Origin: Pseudomonadota bacterium
GTDB lineage: Bacteria; Myxococcota_A; Polyangia; Polyangiales; Polyangiaceae
DNA length: 6,648 bases
NCBI GenBank assembly: GCA_023411445.1
Contig: JAEYOT010000592.1
Location: forward strand, 1 to 6,648
Direction: 5' to 3'
Position numbers and translations under genes: made by a program. Positions 1 through 5,460 of this stretch are shown here, one piece after another. The notes under the pieces were generated by a model. The model saw nothing but the letters and a program-made list of their open reading frames with translations. It ran no database searches and had not been told where the DNA came from. Position 1 is the stretch's first letter. Each line of letters starts with the position of its first letter.

Positions 1-735
1 CGCGTCCACCCTCCGCCGCCGCGAATGCCATCGACCTGCCGGCGCCCAAGCACATCAACCAGCCGTCGCGCGCACAAGATGGACGATTTCTCGATCGCTC
101 GCGATCACGAGATGCTGATCCCGTTCATCAAAGCGGCGCAGAAGATCAAAAGCGACATCCGTTTTTTCGCGAGCCCCTGGGTGGTTCCCAGTTGGATGAT
201 GGACGGACGCAACATGAGGAGCGACGCGCAAACGCTCGAAGCGCATGCGCTCTACTTCGCAAAGTTCGTCGAGGCCTACAGCGGCGAGGGCATCGAGATC
301 GAGGCCGTTCATCCGCAAAACGAGCCCGGGTATGCCAGGGTGCGCTGGACGCACGAGCTCTTCATCGACTTCATCAAGAGTTACCTCGGACCGAAGTTCG
401 AGGAGATGAATCTCAGCGCGGAAGTTTGGTGCGGGACGATGTCGCACCCCGACGACGCCAACATCGCCACCACCATCGCCGACGATCCGGAGGCCATGCA
501 GTACGTCAAAGGCTTCGGCCTGCAGTGGAACCTACAGAGCACAGTGGCCACGCTGGCACCGAAAGCTCCGGTCATGCAGACGGAGCACAAGTGCGGCAAC
601 TACAACTTCGCGAGCCAGCGGCTCCGTCCCGGGAGCGCCTTTCAGCGAAAAAAACCGCGCATAAGTTCCGATCCGTTAACTTCTGGCCGCAATCCGCACC
701 ATGGCAAGGCGGTTGGAATCCTTAGAATCTCCTAG
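1..735 (+). pseudogene. GH30-family glycoside hydrolase, catalytic fragment truncated by a 114-bp repeat
   Basis: From about base 70 the reading frame matches glycoside hydrolase family 30 (glucosylceramidase / endo-beta-1,6-glucanase type), enzymes usually secreted to cleave beta-glycosidic bonds by a retaining mechanism. Recognisable segments are FSIARDHEMLIPFIKAA, ASPWVVPSWM and HPQNEPG. The Glu of QNEP (codon 322-324) is the expected acid/base, and the Glu of QTEHKCGN (codon 583-585) is the expected nucleophile. Homology stops at base 615, where repeat copy 1 begins; the last 40 codons to the stop at 733-735 are repeat sequence plus two codons. The rest of the barrel and the C-terminal beta domain are missing, so the product is probably inactive. 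The 5' end lies beyond the window. The first ~65 bases do not resemble GH30 in this frame, and the ATG at 25 is unlikely to be a real start. The exact substrate cannot be assigned. Confidence 0.8.
616..729 (+). repeat. 114-bp dispersed repeat, copy 1
   Basis: This unit runs from CAGCGGCTCC to CCTTAGAATC and is identical to copy 2. It contains a short GC-rich hairpin (GCTCC/GGAGC around a CCCGGG centre), a run of seven A, the palindromes GTTAAC and CCATGG, and short direct repeats at each end (CAGCG at 616 and 643; GAATC at 716 and 725). No terminal inverted repeats or flanking target duplications are visible (left flank cttcgcgagc, right flank tcctagacgg), so it is not a typical insertion sequence or MITE. 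It ends the GH30 homology on its left. On its right, a new block starts 48 bases before a lipoprotein gene. Confidence 0.95.
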
Positions 736-777
736 ACGGACGCGGTTATCCCGCGGTAGCGTCGCGGAGCTGGGGAG

Positions 778-1320
778 ATGAAGATGACAGAGATGAATCA
801 CTCGATGGGAACTCTGGGGCGGATCGCGGTTCTGTGCGCTCTTTGCATAGGCTGCGGTCAAGGACAAAAGCCCACAGACGCGAGCAAAGCTCCTTCGAGC
901 CAAGTTCGTGGTGTGACATTCGATACTTGCATGAACCGCGAGCTATCCTCGGTCGACTCCTCGTGCAGCGCGCTAGCCGAATGTGGTAGCGCGCGACCGC
1001 CCGCGGACCTGACGGGGACTTGGCGTTGTTCAAACACCTGGGGCTTCAACGTTACACGGGTAAGTCCCCACGGGCTCGTGACGATTGATTGGCAATCACA
1101 CAACGGATCCGAGTTTGGGCATTTTCAAGGGTGCATGGACTCAACAGGGCTCGTTCCCGGCAAGCAAGTTCTCTTGTCGGCATCCCTAGTCAGCGGTGGG
1201 ACAATCACTCGACCGCCGTATGAGAATAGTACGAAATTGTTAGTGAAACCGAATGGCTCGGTTGTAGCTCTCTCAAACATGTCTATCGAAGTCCCCTGCG
1301 ACCTCGCGACCGACCAGTAG
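778..1320 (+). CDS. Small cysteine-containing lipoprotein, function unknown
   Basis: I do not recognise a family. The 180-residue product has a hydrophobic signal segment (about residues 12-25) ending in ALCIGC, a plausible lipobox with Cys26 as the lipidated residue, although position -3 is Cys rather than the usual Leu. A short Lys/Ser/Pro-rich linker precedes a mature domain with six more cysteines (51, 63, 69, 84, 119, 174). A GTW motif near residue 80 starts a beta-rich region, loosely lipocalin-like; that comparison is inference only. ATGs at 778, 784 and 793 are in frame. The GGGGAG at 772-777 is well spaced for the ATG at 784 but abuts the one at 778, so 784 may be the true start. Base composition is lower in GC than block C (27 of 60 G+C at 1201-1260). 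The gene is complete and lies upstream of an attC site in the same orientation, so it may be the gene of that cassette, although 270 bases separate them. Confidence 0.65.
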   Translation: MKMTEMNHSMGTLGRIAVLCALCIGCGQGQKPTDASKAPSSQVRGVTFDTCMNRELSSVDSSCSALAECGSARPPADLTGTWRCSNTWGFNVTRVSPHGLVTIDWQSHNGSEFGHFQGCMDSTGLVPGKQVLLSASLVSGGTITRPPYENSTKLLVKPNGSVVALSNMSIEVPCDLATDQ

Positions 1321-1590
1321 CCAGTCGGCTGATTAGGTCAATGGATTCGATGCCTCACCACGGGTCCCTGACACGAGGCGTCTTTCTGAGCACTCCTGAT
1401 TCAGGTGCCTCGCTTTGGACCTGCCGCCTCAGGGTCATAGAGCTCGCTGATGTGAAGACCCCGAGGCGACCGTCGCAGATGAATTCTCTCGCTGGTCCAC
1501 GGGTGACTTTTTTTCCAGGGCGTGAGGGCGCGTGTCACCCATGCTTCCGGTTTAAGTGTTACCGATGTACCCGGTCCGTACCTGAGCGCT
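1321..1590 (+). other. Non-coding stretch rich in inverted repeats
   Basis: I see no credible gene here. The pentamer GCCTC or its complement GAGGC occurs five times (1352, 1375, 1407, 1426, 1463), giving alternative stems: CGAGGC 1374-1379 with GCCTCG 1407-1412 (the loop contains the near-palindrome CCTGATTCAGG), and CGCCTCAGGG 1425-1434 with CCCCGAGGCG 1459-1468 (9 of 10 paired). A third perfect 7-bp pair is GGGTGAC 1501-1507 with GTCACCC 1534-1540. A T7 run follows GGGTGAC directly but lies inside this hairpin loop, so it is not a standard terminator. The stretch may be the 3' untranslated region of the lipoprotein gene or a structured RNA. No known RNA family is recognised. Confidence 0.35.
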
Positions 1591-1748
1591 TCCTAACTAG
1601 CCGTTGGTGCCGTCAGCAACTTGTTAGGCCTCTGCCTTCGGACGAAAAGTCAGCGCTCGACGCCCGCCCTTGTTCCTCTTTGAGGAAGGGCGCCGGTTGG
1701 TCTATCCTGCTGGGCGGTCGTGCTGCGGCACAACGGCAAGCGTTAGGG
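1591..1748 (+). other. Integron cassette recombination site (attC)
   Basis: The two ends form the imperfect palindrome expected of an attC site, the hairpin recombined by IntI tyrosine recombinases. CCTAAC (1592-1597, R'') pairs with GTTAGG (1742-1747, R', fitting the GTTRRR core). Inside it, GCCGTTG 1600-1606 pairs with CAACGGC 1731-1737, TGCCG 1608-1612 with CGGCA 1726-1730, and CAGCA 1614-1618 with TGCTG 1721-1725. This is 23 base pairs in all, interrupted only by a 2/4-nt spacer and two unpaired bases, G1607 and T1613. Both unpaired bases lie in the left (L'') arm, as in known attC sites, where such bases set strand and polarity. The central region has its own stem (GCCCTT 1666-1671 with AAGGGC 1686-1691, and CCTC 1675-1678 with GAGG 1682-1685). 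The AAGCGTTAGG right end is typical. Departures are the length (158 bp, slightly above the usual 57-141), a G instead of a pyrimidine after GTTAGG, and a T instead of a purine before CCTAAC. No integrase gene is in the window. Confidence 0.75.
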
Positions 1749-1750
1749 GG
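1745..1750 (+). promoter_or_regulatory. Ribosome binding site overlapping the attC R' core
   Basis: AGGGGG lies eight bases upstream of the ATG at 1759 and is the only good Shine-Dalgarno candidate for that gene. Its first three bases belong to the GTTAGG core of the attC site, so the translation signal sits on the cassette junction. This supports 1759 as the real start. Confidence 0.55.
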
Positions 1751-1758
1751 CCGCAATC

Positions 1759-2421
1759 ATGACGCTGAGCACACTAGAAATCCTCGAGGCATGGGAACTA
1801 CTGTCGCCTGAGCAAAACCTCTCCAAGTACAGCATGAAAGACTGGAAGGCGGTTGCGCGCGCGTTCGAAGAAGCGTCAACGACGCGCCCCAAACCGGCTG
1901 TCGGTTCCGTGCATCTGGGCCTATCCCACGGGACGGCGCTGGTCGAACGCTCAGTGGACGCCACCGCGTTGGCCATTCCATTGCTCACGTCCGAGAAAGT
2001 ATGGCTTCCCGATCCCTTCATTAGCTTCTTCTCCGAGTCCGCCAATCGAGCCTGGGAGCTGATGCCAGATGCGAACTCCGATTTTTTCGGGGCAGGAGGT
2101 GCACCCATCTCTCACTGGAAAGGCCTCTGGCAGGTACCACCAGACCGGCGAAAGAATCGAATTCGGGAAGTTCTCCCCCCTCTCCTCGACCGTCTGCGCG
2201 AGTTGAAGCCGCTTTTGGATTCCGGCGCGATCAGCTTTCTTCCCTGGGAGCCGACCGTACTCACCCAAAAGGCCAATCTACAAGAGCTTACGCGCGCTCT
2301 AACCAATCAGACAGCGGCTCCGTCCCGGGAGCGCCTTTCAGCGAAAAAAACCGCGCATAAGTTCCGATCCGTTAACTTCTGGCCGCAATCCGCACCATGG
2401 CAAGGCGGTTGGAATCCTTAG
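1759..2421 (+). CDS. Integron-cassette gene of unknown function, 3' end replaced by repeat copy 2
   Basis: The ATG lies 11 bases after the attC R' box, the usual layout of the first gene in an integron cassette, and has an AGGGGG ribosome binding site. About 184 codons are native. The predicted protein is soluble, with no signal peptide or membrane segment. It has an acidic N-terminal helix, then LLTSEKVWLPDPF near residues 75-87, and a helical stretch with RLRELKPLLDSGAISFLPWE near 145-164. I have the impression of this pattern (a DP motif followed later by 'pll..gai.flp') from longer uncharacterised bacterial proteins, but cannot name a family. Repeat copy 2 starts at 2312 in mid-reading frame; the last 36 residues (AAPSRERL onward) are translated repeat, ending at a TAG inside it. 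The gene is therefore probably a truncated form of a longer one, and its own attC is missing downstream. Whether the chimeric protein is made is unknown. Confidence 0.6.
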   Translation: MTLSTLEILEAWELLSPEQNLSKYSMKDWKAVARAFEEASTTRPKPAVGSVHLGLSHGTALVERSVDATALAIPLLTSEKVWLPDPFISFFSESANRAWELMPDANSDFFGAGGAPISHWKGLWQVPPDRRKNRIREVLPPLLDRLRELKPLLDSGAISFLPWEPTVLTQKANLQELTRALTNQTAAPSRERLSAKKTAHKFRSVNFWPQSAPWQGGWNP

Positions 2422-2425
2422 AATC
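2312..2425 (+). repeat. 114-bp dispersed repeat, copy 2
   Basis: This copy is identical over all 114 bases to copy 1 and is in the same orientation, 1,696 bases downstream. The left flank (accaatcaga) is coding sequence of the cassette gene, which it cuts off. The right flank (ctcgtcggcg) leads in 30 bases to the stop codon of the minus-strand cysteine-rich lipoprotein gene. The flanks share no target duplication. The repeat is open in the frame entered from the cassette gene until a TAG near its right end. Confidence 0.95.
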
Positions 2426-2455
2426 CTCGTCGGCGGCGTTCACTGAAGCCCATCT

Positions 2456-4012
2456 TCAAAGCTCGGCGACGGCCTCCATGAACGTCTCGGGCGGCAGCGG
2501 GTCGCCGAACTGGTGATAGGTGGAAGCGGGCGACGGGGTGAACACCTGACAACCGGCGCCGCTCGCGGTCCACAGCGGCGGTAGAGCTGCGCCTTCGAGG
2601 CTAGCCACGAGCGGACGCACCTCCACGGTGGTCTCGGTACAGTCCTGGTCCACGATCACGCTCACCAGCTTGGGCGCGACCTCCGCGCTACAGGCGACGT
2701 AGTAAGCAACCGGAACGGTGCAGCTCGCGTCGGTGTAAGCGCGGGTGAGCGGGCGCTCGCGGGGCACGCAGCGGTGTGAGCCGTCGGTGGTGAGCGCGAA
2801 TTCGCAGGCGACGTCGTGCTCGGCGTCGTACCACCCCTGAAACCAACACGCGCCATCGGCCGAGGTGTTGTAGGTCGGCTTGAGACGCCCTGGATCGCTC
2901 TCCTCCACGACCAGCGTCATTTCCACGAAGCGCTCGGGCGGCACGCTCTTGACCGAGAACACCTGCGCCCCCTCCGTCTGCTCGGCGGTGGCAGGTTGGC
3001 AGCTCCCTCGCAGGGAGAGCGCGCCCGTGAAGGGCTGGTCGCGTTCGACGTAAGCGCTGCCCAGGCACGACTGAGCCGCGCCGGACCCGAACTTCGCGAC
3101 CGGCCCGCCACAAACAGACCTGGTCGACAACAACGTCTCCTGGCACGTTTCGTCAGTGAGCTCGAAGCTGCCGAGCCGAAACGGGGCACAGTAGCGCTTG
3201 CCGTCCGCGAGCGTGCTGATCGCGCAGCTCTCGTCTAGCTCCGTATCGCGAAAGTCGCGGACGACGCGCAGCCCGCCAGGCCCCTCGAAACCCGAGCGCG
3301 CGATACGCCCTGCCCCGCTCCACGTCGTCTCGCTGACGGCAGGATAGTCGGCCGCAACCAGCTCTTCGCCGAGCTGATGAAGATTGTTGATCTGCCCGTG
3401 CTCAACGCACTCACCGGCGATGTTGCGCTCCCAGACCATACCGTCCGCTACGGGGGCGCCAAACGAGTAGACGCGATAGCGATCGTTACAACTCTCGTCG
3501 CTGGCCGGGATGGTGAAGTGGTCGAGCGAGCAGATCCCTCGGTAGGCGACCGCTTGCGAGCAGTCGGCATTCAAGTAAAACCGCGCATCTCCCTGCGAAC
3601 GAACGGGCGGGAAGCAGCGCATGACCCCCTCGGCATCGCGAACGAAATTGCATTCGGTGCCGCGCGCCTTGTCGTAGTAACCGATGAAGGCGCGATCCCC
3701 CTCGGCGGTCACGCGCTCTCGGAGCCCGATTTCGGACCCAGCCCTGTGGTTCGTGGTGTGTTCCCGGCAGCTGACGTCGATCTCGCCAGGGGCGCCCGCC
3801 ATGCCACCGTTCGCAGCCGAGCCGCCGCTGCCGCTCGCCCCCCCACCCGCGGCGGCCCCTCCCGTTCCGGCCTGGCTCGTCTCAGCGCCCGCGCCCGCAG
3901 TGCCGCCTCCGGCCGACTTCGAGCTCTGTGACCCTGACCCGCAGGCGGCACCCACCAGCGCCGCGACCACGCCGAGCCCACTCCAAGCAAAAGCTCTCAT
4001 CCTTCCCAGCAT
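2456..4012 (-). CDS. Outer lipoprotein with three six-cysteine modules, function unknown
   Basis: This 518-residue protein starts with a basic, hydrophobic signal peptide ending in VGAAC, so Cys24 is the probable lipidated residue. A low-complexity Gly/Ala/Ser linker follows (about residues 25-76), as in many myxobacterial surface lipoproteins. The rest contains three divergent copies of a ~140-residue module. The core cysteines are at 121/133/151/161, 263/275/290/301 and 403/415/431/441; the first spacing is exactly 12 each time, and each core holds a D/E-G...C-x-P/PF segment. Each module has two further cysteines (175/202, 316/338, 458/488). The ends of modules 2 and 3 align (VPPERFVEM, LPPETFMEA). 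I know no function for this arrangement; disulfide-stabilised surface or binding domains are an inference. The start could be 4012 or the internal ATG at 4000, which gives a cleaner signal peptide. The gene lies 45 bases downstream of the RND remnant on the same strand; that gap holds the 12-bp palindrome GCCAGGCCTGGC (4015-4026). Confidence 0.8.
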   Translation of the reverse strand: MLGRMRAFAWSGLGVVAALVGAACGSGSQSSKSAGGGTAGAGAETSQAGTGGAAAGGGASGSGGSAANGGMAGAPGEIDVSCREHTTNHRAGSEIGLRERVTAEGDRAFIGYYDKARGTECNFVRDAEGVMRCFPPVRSQGDARFYLNADCSQAVAYRGICSLDHFTIPASDESCNDRYRVYSFGAPVADGMVWERNIAGECVEHGQINNLHQLGEELVAADYPAVSETTWSGAGRIARSGFEGPGGLRVVRDFRDTELDESCAISTLADGKRYCAPFRLGSFELTDETCQETLLSTRSVCGGPVAKFGSGAAQSCLGSAYVERDQPFTGALSLRGSCQPATAEQTEGAQVFSVKSVPPERFVEMTLVVEESDPGRLKPTYNTSADGACWFQGWYDAEHDVACEFALTTDGSHRCVPRERPLTRAYTDASCTVPVAYYVACSAEVAPKLVSVIVDQDCTETTVEVRPLVASLEGAALPPLWTASGAGCQVFTPSPASTYHQFGDPLPPETFMEAVAEL

Positions 4013-4057
4013 ACGCCAGGCCTGGCCAGCTCTTCCCGATGAAGTGCAATCCCGGCG

Positions 4058-4642
4058 CTACTCTTCGGCGCTGGTCGGGGACGGGTCGCCCAGTAGGCGG
4101 TCGAGCTCGGCTTCACCGCGGTCGACCGCGGTGCGAGCCTTGCGGCGCTTTCGCCACTCGATGACGTCGTCGAACAGCGAGTAGGCGACCGGGATCGCGA
4201 CCAGCGTGAGCAGCAGCGACAGGCTCTGGCCGCCGATCACGATGCCCGAGATGTTGCGGTTGCTGCCCGAGCCGATGCCGTACGAGAGCGCGAGCGGGAT
4301 CATGCCCGCGACGAAGGCCAGGGTCGTCATCAAGATCGGCCTGAGGCGGTCGCGATTGGCCTCCAAGATCGCCTCGAGGCGTGGGCGGCCCAGCTTGCGC
4401 AGGTGGTTGGTGTGATCGATCTGCAGAATCGAGTTCTTCTTCACCACGCCGAACAACACCAGCAAGCCGAGCGCCGACATCAGGTTCAGACCCTGGCCGA
4501 ACAGGATCAGCGAGAGCAGCGCGAACGGCACCGTCAGTGGCAAGCTGAGCAGGATGATCACCGGGTAGAGCCAGGACTCGAACTGCGCGGCCAAGATCAG
4601 GTACATGAAGACGAACGACAGCGCGAACGCCATCGCGAAGCT
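4058..4642 (-). pseudogene. RND efflux transporter (AcrB/HAE1 type), C-terminal remnant
   Basis: The remnant is the last ~195 residues of a proton-driven resistance-nodulation-division pump, normally about 1,000-1,050 residues, which forms inner-membrane trimers and exports drugs, metals or metabolites together with a periplasmic adaptor and an outer-membrane channel. Visible landmarks, counted from the first Met, are LAAQFESW (residues 14-21), [16 protein letters not shown] (56-71) and [20 protein letters not shown] (96-115). Five hydrophobic segments correspond to helices 8-12, followed by a charged tail and a TAG stop at 4058-4060. The N-terminal ~850 residues, including the periplasmic domains and the helix 4 proton relay, are absent because repeat copy 3 begins at 4643. 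The frame stays open into the repeat until a TAA. The first ATG (4631-4633) is an internal methionine without a convincing ribosome binding site, so this is a broken gene and not a small protein. The substrate cannot be inferred. Confidence 0.88.
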
Positions 4643-4756
4643 CAGCGGCTCCGTCCCGGGAGCGCCTTTCAGCGGAAAAAACCGCGCATAAGTTCCGATC
4701 CGTTAACTTCTGGCCGCAATCCGCACCATGGCAAGGCGGTTGGAATCCTTAGAATC
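4643..4756 (+). repeat. 114-bp dispersed repeat, copy 3
   Basis: This copy matches copies 1 and 2 except for one A-to-G change at element position 33 (base 4675), at the start of the A run. It has the same orientation and the same two endpoints. The left flank (tcgcgaagct) is RND transporter coding sequence and the right flank (gccaccagca) is cpaB coding sequence, both genes being on the minus strand and both cut. No target duplication is present. It therefore joins two unrelated gene interiors rather than interrupting one gene. Confidence 0.95.
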
Positions 4757-5460
4757 GCCACCAGCAAGTCCTTCGCCGTCGTTTCGGGCAGCCCTTCGAC
4801 TAGCGTGATGTCCTCGGTGTTGCGCAGCGTGAGCGCGAGCCGCCCGCGCTGCTGCGCTTGCGTCAGCACCTGTGCCTGTTCCACGTTGGCGCTCACGGTG
4901 ACCGAGCCGCGAGCCGTCGTGGCTGCGGCCGCATCATCGGCGCGTTGAATCGAGCCGCCAACCGAGAGCACCAACAGGTTCTGGAGGAGCGTGACGGTCG
5001 TACCCTCGTCGCCCTTGGCGCCCGCCGTGAAGACCACGTCGACGCGGTCGCCGGGGCGCAGCAACCCGTCGAAGTCGGCTGAGCGCACGTCGAGCGGGAC
5101 GGCACGCATGCCGTTCTGCACCAGGCCCGAGAGCACGCGGGTGCTGTCGCTGAACTTGGCCAAGTCGGTCCACAGCACTGCCTCGTTGGCCTTCAAGCCC
5201 GCGGCGGTCTTAGCGCCGAGCAAGCGCTTCACGTCGCTCGCCCGCACGTGACGACCCTCGACATACGCCTGGGGCAGGTCGCGTACGGCCAGGTGCTTGT
5301 CGGTGAGTGCCGTGCCCGCCGGCAAGTCTTGCGCGACGACCAGTACCCCCACCGGGCGCCCGCCCGAGACCTCGGCTTCGAGCCTCTGAAGGTACACATG
5401 CCCTACGAAAGCAGCGCCAGCGGCGGCAGCCAGGGAGACGACCAGGGCGATCTTCTTCAT
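4669..5460 (-). CDS. cpaB: Flp/Tad pilus assembly protein CpaB/RcpC, C-terminus replaced by repeat copy 3
   Basis: CpaB (RcpC) is a periplasmic, membrane-anchored component of the Flp/Tad pilus machine, thought to work with the secretin. The sequence has a signal-anchor (residues 4-24), an SAF domain (about 38-100, [14 protein letters not shown] to the LKANEAVLW segment) and the following RcpC domain (about 115-234) with [10 protein letters not shown] and [13 protein letters not shown]. The ATG at 5460 follows an AGG at a suitable distance. About 234 residues are native. From base 4756 downward the frame enters repeat copy 3 and adds about 28 residues ([12 protein letters not shown] onward) before a TGA at 4669-4671. 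Compared with usual lengths of roughly 260-310 residues, only the C-terminal tail appears lost, so the core domains could still fold. No other tad genes are in the window, since the downstream side is replaced by the RND fragment. Confidence 0.85.
   Translation of the reverse strand: MKKIALVVSLAAAAGAAFVGHVYLQRLEAEVSGGRPVGVLVVAQDLPAGTALTDKHLAVRDLPQAYVEGRHVRASDVKRLLGAKTAAGLKANEAVLWTDLAKFSDSTRVLSGLVQNGMRAVPLDVRSADFDGLLRPGDRVDVVFTAGAKGDEGTTVTLLQNLLVLSVGGSIQRADDAAAATTARGSVTVSANVEQAQVLTQAQQRGRLALTLRNTEDITLVEGLPETTAKDLLVAILRIPTALPWCGLRPEVNGSELMRGFFR

Noticed and set aside
55..447. Minus-strand 130-codon open frame opposite the GH30 fragment
   Set aside because: The plus strand shows clear GH30 motifs including QNEP; the minus frame has no recognisable features.
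616..729. The 114-bp repeat as an attC site itself
   Set aside because: It has no RYYYAAC/GTTRRRY pair at its ends and no matching L''/L' arms; its GTTAAC is central and isolated.
616..729. The 114-bp repeat as an insertion sequence end or MITE
   Set aside because: The two ends are not inverted repeats of each other, none of the three copies has flanking target duplications, and no transposase remnant is recognisable.
1501..1545. Rho-independent terminator at the T7 run
   Set aside because: The T run lies within the loop of the only nearby hairpin and not after its 3' arm, so it does not fit an intrinsic terminator on either strand.
1341..1811. 156-codon plus-strand open frame between the lipoprotein and the cassette gene
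   Set aside because: It runs through the attC hairpin and overlaps the start of the cassette gene, has no ribosome binding site, and encodes a Cys/Arg/Ser-rich sequence with no protein-like pattern.
3377..4184. Long plus-strand open frames (3377-3931, 3684-4184) opposite the cysteine-rich lipoprotein
   Set aside because: They are antisense shadows typical of GC-rich DNA. The minus strand carries a signal peptide and three aligned cysteine modules.
616..4756. CRISPR array
   Set aside because: The repeat is 114 bp and the intervals are 1.6 and 2.2 kb of coding DNA; no short regular spacers or cas genes are present.
4403..4948. 181-codon plus-strand open frame across repeat copy 3
   Set aside because: It is antisense to RND and cpaB, both recognised on the minus strand, and is low-complexity Arg/Gln/Glu and Ser/Ala sequence.
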